DNA from: Cellvibrionaceae bacterium | Lineage (GTDB): Bacteria; Pseudomonadota; Gammaproteobacteria; Pseudomonadales; Cellvibrionaceae | Length of the DNA: 64,000 nucleotides | Assembly: GCA_024707385.1 (NCBI GenBank) | Contig: JANPZW010000008.1 | Location: 682,001-746,000 of the forward strand | Direction of reading: 5' to 3' | Part shown: positions 11,355 through 20,754 of the stretch, in pieces | How the letters are laid out: each line of letters begins with the position of its first letter | Numbering within the stretch: the stretch's first letter is position 1 | The notes under the pieces: generated by a model | Told to the model about the DNA's origin: nothing | Database searches by the model: none | What the model saw: only the letters and a program-made list of their open reading frames with translations | Position numbers and translations under genes: made by a program

Positions 11355-12249
11355 ATGTCGAAAAAAGAAACTGGTCTACATCTGGTCTCTGAGAAATGCA
11401 GCCGCGGATAAGGCCGGCCAATACATCGACTACAAAGGAGAACGCCGATATATGATGTCGCCGTTGGAGTATCTGGCGGGCCAGCTTGACCGGGCAGCCC
11501 TGGAAGACCGTTACTCCTTGGTGGCCGTCGTTCATGACGACGACAGAGAGTCCCTCAATGATAGGCAGAAATTGGTTGAATACGGTTATGCGCCGGGAGA
11601 GAAAAATAACTGGTTCTTTCCCTTGGATCTGGCCATTCAAGACCGAAAGCTGACAGATTTACTCATTTCGGTCCCTTCGACCTATCGGCGTCATGCCATG
11701 GGTTCGACCGAACGAGTGGCCGGAAAAATTGAATTTGAATATGCGTTGAAAAGAAAGCTGCTCGAACTGGACGCGGATCTCGTCGTCTTGGATGGGTTGT
11801 TGATCATTCTTGATCAACTGGTGTCCCCCTCAAGCCCGTTTCACCGGAAAATCGTTAACATTCATCCTGGGATTACGCGGCTCGAATCACGTTATGTGCG
11901 CCGCGGGGCCTGCGCTACACTGGATGCGCTTTACGGCGCGCGCGGACAAAAAGTGATGGATTGGCAAACGATGGAGGTCAGAGCCGAGGAGTCTCTTTTA
12001 AAAACCGGAGCTTCATTTCACTATGTCGATAAAGGCATCGATTCTGGTGAAGTGATAACGGATGTGCTGAATACCGCCATAGATCCGGATGACACTATCT
12101 TTGAGCTGCGCTGGAATAATTTTCATAATAGCCTTTTTCCCGCTCTTTCCCGTGGACTCGAATTAATGGCAACAGGCGGCGCGCACGCTGCTGAAAGTAT
12201 TAAAGATGTTGGGAGAACGGAAAGCTCTGAAAATGCCGAGGTGGTTTGA
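11355..12249 (+). CDS. N5-hydroxyornithine formyltransferase, PvdF-like (frameshift near start)
   Basis: This is a formyl-transferase-fold enzyme like PvdF of pyoverdine synthesis, which formylates N5-hydroxyornithine using a formyl-tetrahydrofolate donor. Visible motifs are KIVNIHPGITRL (the N/H catalytic pair), the C-terminal side DSGEVITDV, and the early SPLEYLAGQL. The stretch upstream of the ATG at 11452 is coding: read in the main frame it gives KLVYIWSLRNAA...YKGERRYMMSPLEYL, which matches the start of PvdF-type proteins. It joins an ATG at 11355 (MSKK) if the A6 run at 11361-11366 has one A too many. That makes about 297 residues. It overlaps the next gene by one base. Confidence 0.85.
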
Positions 12250-13340
12250 TGATTACGTTTTATAACGATAAACATAGTCTGCATCAGGGCAAATTCGAAA
12301 TGTTCCGCGGTGAACTGGTGCCGTGCCATGAAGTGGCATCCCGCGCGGACCGGATCCTGTCCGAAATTGAACGCAGGCGACTGGGCAGCGTGAAGAAACC
12401 GCGGATTGAGGATAAACAACTGGAAGAAATCGTCGACAAGGTGCATGCAAAACGTTACTTGGAGTTTTTGCGTCACGCCTGGGAGGAGTGGACAGGTTTC
12501 GATCCAAAGAACCGGCAGAGGGATGTGCTGCCATCAGTATGGCCGGTGCGTTCTTTACGCAGCGATCAATTGCCGCAGAATTTCGCGGCCCGCATGGGCT
12601 TGTTCTCTTTTGATGCAGGCACGCCGCTGACTGTTGGAACATGGGCGTCGAGTTGGGGCGGCGCCGCATGTGCTATCGCTGCGGCGAATCATATTCTGTC
12701 CGGCGGCCATGCTGCCTTCGTCTTGACCCGTCCGCCGGGACATCACGCAGGTCACGACTTTTTCGGTGGATATTGTTTCATCAATAATGCGGCGGTCGCC
12801 GCCCAGGCACTTCGCGATGGTGGTAAGGAAAAAGTGGCAATACTGGACGTGGATTATCACCATGGGAACGGCACGCAGGCCATTTTTTATGATCGCGCTG
12901 ATATTTTATTTGTCAGTATTCATGGTGATCCCGCCACCGAATATCCATTTTTCCTGGGATATTCAGATGAAAAAGGTGAGGGCGCCGGCTTTGGCTGCAG
13001 CATCAATATCCCGCTTCCCCGCGGCACCGGATTTCCCGCGTGGAGCAATGCCCTTTTGCAAGCTCTGGATGCCATAACGGATTTTAACGCCGATGCTTTG
13101 GTTGTGTCATTGGGGTTGGATACTTACGCTGGTGATCCCATATCCGGATTTCAGTTGAACACAGATGATTTTTTTTCCGTTGGGGAAATGATTGCCACGC
13201 TGGGCTTGACGACCATTTTTGCTCTGGAAGGTGGTTATGCATTGGATGCCATCGGGCAAAACACCGCGAATGTATTGGAAGGTTTCCACAGGGCTTCAGG
13301 TCGGAAAAATTCCAACACATCGAATAATGAGCAGCTTTAG
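12249..13340 (+). CDS. Histone-deacetylase-family amidohydrolase (acetylpolyamine amidohydrolase-like)
   Basis: This 363-residue zinc hydrolase has the HDAC/AcuC/AphA fold. Catalytic and metal motifs are all present: RPPGHHAG near residue 160 with the paired histidines, DVDYHHGNGTQ near 200, and GLDTYAGDP near 290. The family removes acyl groups from lysine side chains or polyamines. The ATG at 12249 shares its A with the TGA of the formyltransferase, so translation is coupled. A stand-alone polyamine role is possible. The coupling to an N-acyltransferase of a siderophore suggests it trims or proof-reads acyl groups on ornithine or on the siderophore; this is inference. No signal peptide is seen, so it acts in the cytosol. 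Confidence 0.88.
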   Translation: MITFYNDKHSLHQGKFEMFRGELVPCHEVASRADRILSEIERRRLGSVKKPRIEDKQLEEIVDKVHAKRYLEFLRHAWEEWTGFDPKNRQRDVLPSVWPVRSLRSDQLPQNFAARMGLFSFDAGTPLTVGTWASSWGGAACAIAAANHILSGGHAAFVLTRPPGHHAGHDFFGGYCFINNAAVAAQALRDGGKEKVAILDVDYHHGNGTQAIFYDRADILFVSIHGDPATEYPFFLGYSDEKGEGAGFGCSINIPLPRGTGFPAWSNALLQALDAITDFNADALVVSLGLDTYAGDPISGFQLNTDDFFSVGEMIATLGLTTIFALEGGYALDAIGQNTANVLEGFHRASGRKNSNTSNNEQL

Positions 13341-13440
13341 GTCTAAAAAATTCAAGATGATTATTACTGGCATCTATCCGCTTGATGATTATTCGTCGGT
13401 CGATTAAATGTCGGTGACCAATTCCTAATATGAGGTCTCC

Positions 13441-15105
13441 ATGCTAGCCCATCTTATCCGTCAGTCTCGCCACCTTTTACTGGCTGCTTCGGCTGCCAGC
13501 GTGATCGCTGGTGTTTGCGGTGTACTGTTGGTTTCGCTGATCAATACGGCATTGAGCCTCGATAATCACACATCGACATTAGCATGGCGCTTTACGGGGG
13601 TGATCATAGTGGTGATGGTCTGTCGAACTCTCGCCGCTGTGCTTTTTGAACGTCTTGGACAACATGCGCTGGCGGAGCTGCGCCGATATATCTCGTCGCG
13701 GGTATTGGCCACGGATTTCCGTCGACTGGAAATACTGGGCGGACCGAAAGTCCATTCAGCCCTGTCCGAACACAGTACCAACGTTTCGCAATTTTTTGTC
13801 AGTCTGCCCGCCATTTTGACGAACGGTGTCGTTGTGATCGGCTGCATGATTTATATGGCGATATTATCCTGGCAGATTTTTATCGCAGCTGTGGTGATGA
13901 TCGGCTTGGGATCTTTGGGATATCACTTTGCGCACCTGCAGGCGATACGACATCTGGGTAATGCAGCGAAGGAGCAGGATCGATTGTTCAGCCATTTTCG
14001 GTCATTGACGGATGGCGCTAAGGAGTTGCGTCTGCACGCGCAGAAACGCCAGTCCTTCAAGGAGGAAGTCCTTGGAGCTTCGATCGATCAGGTACGCCAA
14101 AGCCGCGCTTTGGGCATGTCTATTTTTGTAGCCTCCGCCAGCTGGGGCAATTTTCTGATCTACGCTTTTATTGGCGTTGTTTTATTTGTCCTGGTGGGTG
14201 ATGTGCCTGATCGCATCAAGATAACCACCGGCTTTGCGTTAATTTTTCTTTATATGGTAGTGCCGCTGGAAGTGTTGCTGCTAAATATTCCGCGGGCCAA
14301 TCTTGCCAGGTCGGCCGCTGAGCGGATCAATGAGATCACGCAGGATATGCCCAGTGCCGTTGCTACGGAAGGGGTTTCAAGAAATCCGATACGGTTCGAG
14401 AGCGTGCAACTTCGCAAAGTCACACATCGCTATTATCACGAACAGAGCGATGAACTATTCGAGTTGGGGCCAATCGATCTGGAATTTCTGCCAGGATCGA
14501 TCACTTTTTTGGTGGGTGGTAACGGCAGCGGCAAAACGACGCTGGCAAAATTATTGGTGGGCTTATACGCGCCAGAAAGGGGGGAGATCCAGTTGAACGG
14601 GGAGTCTATCACGGAAGATAGCCGTGATCATTATCGCCAACTATTTTCAGCGATTTTTTCCGATTTTCATTTATTCGAGCGCCTGTTGGAGCCGGGGCGC
14701 GCCGATCTCGATGAAGAGGGTAACCGCCTGCTGAAGCGGCTGCACCTGCAACACAAGGTCAAAGTCCGTCACGGCGCTTTCAGCACCCAAACTTTGTCTC
14801 AGGGCCAGCGCAAAAGGCTGGCCCTGGTGGCGGCCTGCCTTGAAGATCGTCCATTTCTGGTGTTTGATGAATGGGCCGCTGATCAGGATCCGGTTTTCAA
14901 AGAGGTCTTCTATCACGAACTGTTGCCGGAATTGAAAGCCCAAGGCAAAACGCTGTTAGTCATATCTCATGACGACCGTTATTTTCATCTTGGTGACCGG
15001 TTGATAAAATTGGAGAATGGTCGATTAACCAAGATCCAGACAAAACAATGTCCCGTGCATAGAGAGACGATGAGCTTGCAGAACTCTAATGTTGATCCCG
15101 CCTAA
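13441..15105 (+). CDS. Cyclic-peptide/siderophore export ABC transporter (PvdE/SyrD family)
   Basis: This fused ABC half-transporter has 554 residues. Five to six membrane segments occupy residues 1-290. The ATPase domain has Walker A GGNGSGKTTLAKLL near residue 360, signature LSQGQRKRLAL near 457, and Walker B FLVFDEWAADQDP near 474. PvdE-type proteins move a peptide siderophore precursor across the inner membrane. It follows the amidohydrolase after 100 bases on the same strand, and the ATG at 13441 has a GAGG site. Its place beside an NRPS and hydroxamate enzymes supports export of the siderophore or its precursor. Confidence 0.92.
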   Translation: MLAHLIRQSRHLLLAASAASVIAGVCGVLLVSLINTALSLDNHTSTLAWRFTGVIIVVMVCRTLAAVLFERLGQHALAELRRYISSRVLATDFRRLEILGGPKVHSALSEHSTNVSQFFVSLPAILTNGVVVIGCMIYMAILSWQIFIAAVVMIGLGSLGYHFAHLQAIRHLGNAAKEQDRLFSHFRSLTDGAKELRLHAQKRQSFKEEVLGASIDQVRQSRALGMSIFVASASWGNFLIYAFIGVVLFVLVGDVPDRIKITTGFALIFLYMVVPLEVLLLNIPRANLARSAAERINEITQDMPSAVATEGVSRNPIRFESVQLRKVTHRYYHEQSDELFELGPIDLEFLPGSITFLVGGNGSGKTTLAKLLVGLYAPERGEIQLNGESITEDSRDHYRQLFSAIFSDFHLFERLLEPGRADLDEEGNRLLKRLHLQHKVKVRHGAFSTQTLSQGQRKRLALVAACLEDRPFLVFDEWAADQDPVFKEVFYHELLPELKAQGKTLLVISHDDRYFHLGDRLIKLENGRLTKIQTKQCPVHRETMSLQNSNVDPA

Positions 15106-15608
15106 GGTATTGTGGCCCATCCGTCCTGGACACATTGTTAGAGAGTTGTTTCATAACTCGAAAAATGGATAACCTTTTAATTAACTGATGAACGAGACGG
15201 CAGTGGGTTTTGAGATCAAGAGCTCAGGTGGGGAGATCTTCCAGATCACTATCTATCTATCTATCTATCGGGCGCAGATGCAATACTGGGAAGAGCAATG
15301 TTGGTGAGGGCTGCTCAAGCTGATGGATAAAAGACGCTCACGGAGCGGGGATGTATTTGCTGGTAGTTTCGCATCAGCAAAAGGGCTCTGAGGCCGGAAA
15401 AGCCAGGGCGTAGAAAAGATGGTAGCGGTTGACGGCCAGGGTATTTTGGGAGGCACCGTTGCCTCGGCAACAACAGCGAAAGTAACTTTAATAGAGGATG
15501 TTTTGAGTCCGAGTGTGTTGAATGCGGTAAGCGTGAATTGTATCGACCCACACATTGATAATATTTGCATTTAATGCACTACAAATTCTTGTGCGAAGGC
15601 AAAGCTTT
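15106..15608. other. Intergenic stretch without a recognisable gene
   Basis: About 500 bases between the convergent exporter and the DUF3325 gene. Short open frames on either strand have no family features. The only distinct element is the CTAT tandem repeat listed separately. Confidence 0.5.
15249..15269. repeat. Tetranucleotide repeat (CTAT)5
   Basis: Five tandem copies of CTAT plus one base lie downstream of the exporter gene. It is outside any supported coding frame, so a phase-variation role is not evident. Confidence 0.7.
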
Positions 15609-15938
15609 TTAACGAACCTTGCTGGGGACAAACAGCACGGACAGCGATTTTCGTATGCCTGGACTCCATGCCAAGAGCAATCCAATAGCGAAGGCCGCGC
15701 CAGCCAGAAACATCACCCAGACTAGAGCAGCCATGGACGGATGATCTGCCCCCAGACAAAAAGTCAGAGACAGCCCTTGGCTGACATAACCCAGGGTACG
15801 CAGCAGCTTTTTTCCAGTTTCCTTTGGTGGGCTCGTGGTAAAAACCTGTCGCCAATGCGCTTCCAATGACAGCGCCAGTAAAGCCATCCCCATCAAGGCG
15901 AAGAGCACCGCCAAAAATAAGTAGGCTTGATCAGACAT
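15609..15938 (-). CDS. DUF3325-family small membrane protein
   Basis: This is a protein of 109 residues with three predicted membrane helices (AYLFLAVLFALMGMALLAL; TLGYVSQGLSLTFCL; AALVWVMFLAGAAFAIGLLL). Family members accompany PepSY ferrisiderophore-reductase-like proteins in iron-uptake operons; their exact role is unknown. The ATG at 15938 overlaps the end of the PepSY gene, so the two are coupled. A longer in-frame start at 15977 lies inside the upstream gene and is less likely. It is the last gene of the first PepSY operon. Confidence 0.75.
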   Translation of the reverse strand: MSDQAYLFLAVLFALMGMALLALSLEAHWRQVFTTSPPKETGKKLLRTLGYVSQGLSLTFCLGADHPSMAALVWVMFLAGAAFAIGLLLAWSPGIRKSLSVLFVPSKVR

Positions 15939-17635
15939 GAGCGGCCTCCAGAGATTTGTTTTCCATTCGTTCTTCAAATGTTACTGCACGCAGGTATTCA
16001 CGGCGACCCAGTTCGCGAGCGACGAATACGCTCGCTAAGGCTGAGGCCATAAGACTGAGGTCGACGCCTGCAACGGGCCAGTAGGCGAAAAGAGTTCGGC
16101 CGAGGTGGTCTCCGGTAGTAAGCCAGTTCAGCGCCACCGCGGTAACAGCTAGTAAAGCCACCAACCAGCATTGCTCGCGCCACGCTGGCGAAATTTTTCC
16201 AACTGCCACTGGGCCGCTGCGCCACAAGGCATGACCTGAGGCCAATAGCCATGCGCCCCAAAACACCAATTTTTCCCAGTCGCCTTTGCCTGCCAGTGCG
16301 CTGGGCAGCAGCCGGTTGCTCACTAGCATCGCCATCGTTGCCACCAGTATCCCTGTGACTACTGTTGTACCGAGCGCATCGACGAAGCGGCTTCCCTGGC
16401 TGCCGCTTTTGGCGTGCTGTTTTTTACGTTTCTCAACAAAAAAGACAAAACCCGTAGCTATGCATGCACATCCGAGCAATCCACCCAACGCATAGAGCCA
16501 GCGCAGTAACCAGTGTTCGAAGTGCTGCAAATGCAGCCCGATGAGAAATCCATTGATATGGCCTACCACGCTGCGCGGTGGATCTTCGCGCAACAGTTCG
16601 CCGGTACTGGCCTTGAAATGGATACCCTCACCCACCAGCGCCACTCGGTCACTGCCGGCGCGGAAGATGCTGATATAACCGTTGCTGTCGCCGAGGTGGT
16701 ACATTGCCAAATACCCAACCTCTCCCGGCATGTCACGAGCAGTCCAGCGACGTTTCGCCTCGGCAACCATGGCGTCAACAGAGGCAATCGATGCTGGAAT
16801 TCCCGAGCGCTCATGAGGCAGCCCTGTGTTTTCCGCCTCCTGAACCTCCGCGTGATCGTGCAGAGGTTTGAGCAGGGTGCTGCTAAGTGGTAGATACAGC
16901 CAGGCTGCAAATATCGCCAGACCGGTAAAGGCAAAAAAGAAGTGGAAGGGAAGGGCGACCACCCCAGTCATATTGTGCAAGTCGAGGGCACTGCGTTGAA
17001 TTTGTTTCTGTGGGCGAAAAGTAAAAAATTCACGGAACATCTTGCGGTGGATTACTACGCCGCTGATCAGTGCGGCCATCATGACCATCGCAGCGAGCCC
17101 CACAATCCAATAACCGATATTTTTCCAGTGCCAGTTAAGGCTGTAATGCAGTGGGTAAAAAAAAGCGGCTGCCAATTTTCAGTTGGTCGTCGCGCAACAC
17201 TGTCCCGTTGCGTGGATCGATAGTGACGTTTCCGTGAATGTGGTTGTGTCCTGCCGGATCCTTAGGCTTCGGCACTCGGAACCCTACACCCATAATTAAT
17301 ACCGGGTCGCGGTGAGTGGTGTAGGCCCAAAACTCATCAGCAGGCAGGTCCACCCGTGGCGTCATCGGACCCTGGTTGGAATCGTGAAGGCGGGGCATAT
17401 TAGCCGCATAATCCTGCTCGTCGGGTTCCAGCGCACTCAAGATCGGCAGCAGCATTTTGTCGAAGGACGGCATTGTCTGGGGTTCAAAGCGCGTTTCTGG
17501 TATCGCCCAGCGATCAATCTCCCGATCAAAAACTGACAGGGAGCCGAAAAAAAACACCACCATTAACACAAATCCAAGCGCCAAGCCGAACCAGGTATGC
17601 ATCCAGGCCATCGCCTGGCGAAAGTTTGTGAACAC
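15931..17635 (-). CDS. PepSY-associated membrane protein, putative ferrisiderophore reductase (frameshift in a T8 run)
   Basis: This inner-membrane protein of about 567 residues starts MFTNFRQAMAWMHTWFGLALGF, typical of PepSY-TM proteins such as FoxB and PiuB. It has four or more helices, periplasmic PepSY loops and a late block of four helices. Such proteins are thought to reduce Fe(III)-siderophore in the periplasm to free the iron. The frame breaks at an eight-base T-run (coding strand) at about 17157-17164; with seven Ts the reading joins KIGSRFFYPLHYSLNWHWKN. It sits between the DUF3649 and DUF3325 genes with almost no spacing, so one transcript is likely. Confidence 0.85.
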
Positions 17636-17638
17636 TTC

Positions 17639-17938
17639 TTATATCCCCTGCAATAAAATCTTTTGGATCAGCCATCCGAGCATTGTCATGATGAGCCCTC
17701 CGCCCACCAGCATGACCCAAATGCGATTCACTTTTCTCACCGAGAAAGACCAAATGAAAACGCCGAGCAACACTAGAAGGGCCGATATTAGAATTCCGGT
17801 CTCGGCCTCATGAAAGTCGACACCCAATGCGACCAAGCCGGCGATGCCAAAGGCGCTGAATCCCCAAGCAAAAGCGTAACTCCCCAACACGCTGGCGGCC
17901 GCGAGATGGGCACCCTGCCAAAAATTCGTTATCTGCAT
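17639..17938 (-). CDS. DUF3649-family small membrane protein (iron-uptake operon)
   Basis: This is a 99-residue membrane protein with three helices and the C-terminal pattern VRKVNRIWVMLVGGGLIMTMLGWLIQ seen in proteins encoded next to PepSY ferrisiderophore reductases. The ATG at 17938 is preferred because a CAGGAG site lies just upstream; a start at 18007 lacks one. It is the first gene of a three-gene leftward operon with the PepSY and DUF3325 proteins. Confidence 0.75.
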   Translation of the reverse strand: MQITNFWQGAHLAAASVLGSYAFAWGFSAFGIAGLVALGVDFHEAETGILISALLVLLGVFIWSFSVRKVNRIWVMLVGGGLIMTMLGWLIQKILLQGI

Positions 17939-18853
17939 GAAATGGCTCCTGAAAAAACGGAAGATTGACGTGCTGTGCCATGTCAGGCAAGGCGCCAATG
18001 CTGACACAGATTGAGAAGTATTCGCAATTGCACTTTGTTTATGGCCGAGATCCTATTGGAGATTAATTGAGCAGGTGTGATGAAAGTCCCGAATTCTGTC
18101 GTTGAGAGCTTGCTGGTGCACAGCGTTGGAATGGCGTTTCGACAATCGATGCACTAAGCCTCGAAACGCTCTGTATTTTTCAGTTGATCAACGAAGCTGC
18201 TTGGTAATGACATGGTACGGATCCACCCGATGGTCGGTGGGGAAGGGGCTTTCGGTACTCCGTCTGCACCTGGTACACAGATGATTGGGTGAGGCAGCTC
18301 CCCAGTCGCTGCTGTCAACGAACCCTGGGTTTGATTGCCCTTTGCTGCTAGATGGCCTCGTCCGATCATAATCATGAATAAAACCAATGAATTCCTGAAA
18401 AAATACTATATTTCTTCATGATAAACAGGCTTAAGATGTGACCATCTTATGACCAATCTATCGGGCATCTGGCACACCAGTCTTAGAAGATTCTTTAGTG
18501 AGTTTTGATTGTCATCTTGAGAAAACACAAGAGGTTGGCACACATGATATTTTCATTTGTCGAGTTGTCGCCATTGCAAAAACTGAACAAGAACAAGGTT
18601 TGATTTGTTTTAAACGTACTTATCATCCTGTCGGGCAGATGACTGTTGCATAAAGTGGTTGTTATTTAGAATGAAATTGTGCGTAAGCTAACCCCAGGCT
18701 GGATCACCCTTAATTGGCGGTGCCGGCGGCACACTTATGAATAAGCACTTAAGCTCGGTAGTCGCTTTAACTTCCGAAGCTGCTCGATCAAAGGTTGTAG
18801 AAGAAGCATTTCAAGGGTAATCGCAGGCAGTTCAATTACTTTGAGAATTCGCG
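17939..18853. other. Long intergenic stretch, no supported gene
   Basis: About 900 bases upstream of the first PepSY operon, which must hold its promoter. Open frames at 18102-18284 (+) and 18154-18387 (-) are short, lack ribosome-binding sites and match nothing I recognise. The interval may hold remnants of lost genes. Confidence 0.4.
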
Positions 18854-19081
18854 ATGACTAACAGAGCAATCCGCCCCGAGGATGCATGGAAAACGGATGT
18901 CTTATCAGCTGGTAGATCAATAGGCCAATTGGAAACAGTAATCTTTACGTTGTCTATCATATCTGGAAATCCGGTATTCATTGGCGGCTGGCTTGCCTTT
19001 AAAGTTGCTGCAAAATGGGAAAATTGGGCCCATGTTGTTCGTCTTCCAGATTTGGCTCTTCTCCTTCGCGCCGACTCCTAA
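18854..19081 (+). CDS. Hypothetical protein, possibly a fragment
   Basis: This is a reading frame of 75 codons from ATG 18854 with a central hydrophobic stretch (VIFTLSIISGNPVFIGGWLAFKVAA). I do not recognise the family. A fragment of a membrane protein is possible. It ends next to a decayed dnaE2 remnant on the other strand, so the area looks like a rearrangement scar. No clear ribosome-binding site is seen. Confidence 0.3.
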   Translation: MTNRAIRPEDAWKTDVLSAGRSIGQLETVIFTLSIISGNPVFIGGWLAFKVAAKWENWAHVVRLPDLALLLRADS

Positions 19082-19084
19082 GTG

Positions 19085-19255
19085 TCACCTAAAATCCCGC
19101 GCAATGAATCCAGCTGCCACGACATGCCTTCGATATGTCCTATGATCACATTCGACCGGCTGACAACATGATGGCCGCCTCCACCTCTTTGATTGCAGTA
19201 ACCGAGCGGTGAGGATCGCTTTGCTGAGAATTTCTTGGAGTTCCAATAGATGCGG
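19085..19255 (-). pseudogene. Decayed remnant of a dnaE2 (imuC) C-terminus
   Basis: Translated in shifting frames on the minus strand, this stretch gives QEILSKAILTARLL near 19237-19196 and then GHIEGMSWQLDSLRG near 19142-19096. The intact DnaE2 at 43625-46733 ends with QETFRKPILTARLL and GHIEDHSWRLDSLDV. The two matches lie in the same order and at about the right spacing, but stops and shifts separate them. It is therefore a second, degenerate copy of the polymerase's C-terminal end, about 27 kb from the working gene. No coding function remains. Confidence 0.6.
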
Positions 19256-19298
19256 TGTATAAATCGTCATCTGGTGGGGTCAAGTTTTCTGCGGGCTA

Positions 19299-19637
19299 TC
19301 ACTTATCTCCGTCTGGATGGTTAAGCATGGCGGGATTCAATCCGTCGATATCGCGCCAATCCACTTCGAACATTTCGCCAGGTCCCACGTCCATTAGGAT
19401 GTAGAAGGTTTCGGACGGTAGTTTGGTGCTGAAGCGCGAGTTTTTGTCCAACGCTCCACTTGCCAGAGTGTCACCGGAATAGCTTATGACCCTCATTGTG
19501 GTGCCGCCGGCATTGCTGCCGTCATCAAAACCGCCCCGGCAATCGATTTTCTGGCCGTTCAGCTCACAGCGGCAAACCGGTGTATGGGCCAGAGCGGATG
19601 CACCGGACAGGCACAGCAACAATAAAGCGAATCTCAT
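19299..19637 (-). CDS. Small exported protein of the PepSY/DUF3325 operon, function unknown
   Basis: This protein of 112 residues has a signal peptide (MRFALLLLCLSGASALA) followed by HTPVCRCELNGQKIDCRGG, which carries three clustered cysteines. The rest is a compact beta-rich domain (GALDKNSRFSTKLP...DVGPGEMFEVDWRDIDGL). Its start overlaps the stop of the DUF3325-type gene by four bases, so it is the last gene of the second PepSY operon. The layout suggests a periplasmic accessory protein of iron or metal uptake. I cannot assign a known function. Confidence 0.6.
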   Translation of the reverse strand: MRFALLLLCLSGASALAHTPVCRCELNGQKIDCRGGFDDGSNAGGTTMRVISYSGDTLASGALDKNSRFSTKLPSETFYILMDVGPGEMFEVDWRDIDGLNPAMLNHPDGDK

Positions 19638-20455
19638 GGGTGTTCCTGGATCAGTGAAGCCAGCGCCGGAGACAGGCGCTGGATATCGAATTCCTGGTGA
19701 TAGACCTCACCATTGTTGCCCTCCACCGTCAACCAGAGTCCATCCTCCAGGGTGGCGGCGCGGGGCAGGGGGATTTCAGCGGTTTTTTCCGGGCCCCGGC
19801 CGCCGAAGGCATTGCCTGCCGCCCTCAGGGAGTGGGGCTTGCGCACCTTGAAATAAGCCATGCGGATCTGCGTTCCGCAGGATTCACAAAAGCGGATCAC
19901 GAAAGCTTTGATGGGAATACCCATGGCGACGATCTCCGGGGCTTTCTGATCCTTCTCGGCCAGGGTGAAGGTCCAGGGGCCTATCTGACCGTGAACGGCA
20001 TCCTCCCGCAGCAGCGGTTTATCCGGTGTATTCAGCAACTGCCAGGTGAAACCGGCCAGCGGCATCAGCAGGACGGCCGCCAGGGTGGCGGTCACGGCCG
20101 GGGAGGCGCGGGATTTGATGACCGCGTAATTGCCGCTGGCGTCTTTGGGCGGGCATTGTCTGGCGGTTTTGTTTTCAGGCTGCCATGACCAATTGGGTAG
20201 GTAGAACACCAAGGCGACGCCGGCAATCGTCAGCCAGCCCAGCCAGGTGACCGAGCCTATACCGAAGCGCCATTGATGAATGCCCAGGGCCAGGGACACT
20301 CCCAGCAGCAGCCAGCCGCCGATCCGCAGCAGCCGGCTGTGCGGTTCCGACAGGTTTCTGCGCAGGATATGAGAGCAGTGCTTGGGCATGGTCAGGGTCA
20401 GGGCGACGAATCCCGCCAGACCGCTGAGAAAGACTGTGATATGCATCAGTGTCAT
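19634..20455 (-). CDS. DUF3325-type membrane domain fused to a periplasmic domain
   Basis: This protein has 273 residues. The N-terminal 95 residues form the usual DUF3325 three-helix unit (MHITVFLSGLAGFVALTLTM; LLRIGGWLLLGVSLALGIHQW; LGWLTIAGVALVFYLP). A fourth helix near residues 125-150 leads to a soluble C-terminal domain with a CESCG motif (FVIRFCESCGTQIRMAYFKV). DUF3325 proteins are normally about 110 residues, as in the first operon, so this is an extended form. The ATG at 20455 overlaps the DUF3649 stop; an upstream in-frame stretch lies inside the neighbour in another frame and was rejected. Confidence 0.7.
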   Translation of the reverse strand: MTLMHITVFLSGLAGFVALTLTMPKHCSHILRRNLSEPHSRLLRIGGWLLLGVSLALGIHQWRFGIGSVTWLGWLTIAGVALVFYLPNWSWQPENKTARQCPPKDASGNYAVIKSRASPAVTATLAAVLLMPLAGFTWQLLNTPDKPLLREDAVHGQIGPWTFTLAEKDQKAPEIVAMGIPIKAFVIRFCESCGTQIRMAYFKVRKPHSLRAAGNAFGGRGPEKTAEIPLPRAATLEDGLWLTVEGNNGEVYHQEFDIQRLSPALASLIQEHP

Positions 20456-20754
20456 GGCGCGCCTCCCGGCAGCAACAGCCAGGCAAGCCCGGAGCACAGG
20501 ACTGTGGCGGCGGTCAATCCCAGCCACACGGTGCGCAGGTGTTTGACGGCAAAGACCCAGATGATCACACCGGCATAGAGGACAAAGCTCATCAATGCGG
20601 CGAAGACGATGGCTTGCGCTTGCGGCACAGGCCAGATCAGCGCCAGCAGCACAGTGGCGGCGGAGGTGAGGGCGTAACCGCCCACCGCAGCGGCCAGTAC
20701 GCGGGAGGCCACCAGCCAGCGGTGGAGCGTGGCATCCGTAAAGGTCGGCATCAC
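20452..20754 (-). CDS. DUF3649-family small membrane protein
   Basis: This 100-residue protein with three membrane helices (LAAAVGGYALTSAATVLLALIW; AIVFAALMSFVLYAGVIIWVF; VWLGLTAATVLCSGLAWLLL) is paralogous to the protein at 17639-17938. Start and stop overlap the neighbouring PepSY and DUF3325-type genes by four bases each, so the operon is tightly coupled. It is likely an accessory of the PepSY reductase. Confidence 0.75.
   Translation of the reverse strand: MMPTFTDATLHRWLVASRVLAAAVGGYALTSAATVLLALIWPVPQAQAIVFAALMSFVLYAGVIIWVFAVKHLRTVWLGLTAATVLCSGLAWLLLPGGAP

Noticed and set aside
15249..15269. (CTAT)5 as a phase-variation switch
   Set aside because: It is not in a reading frame or a promoter spacer that can be defined.
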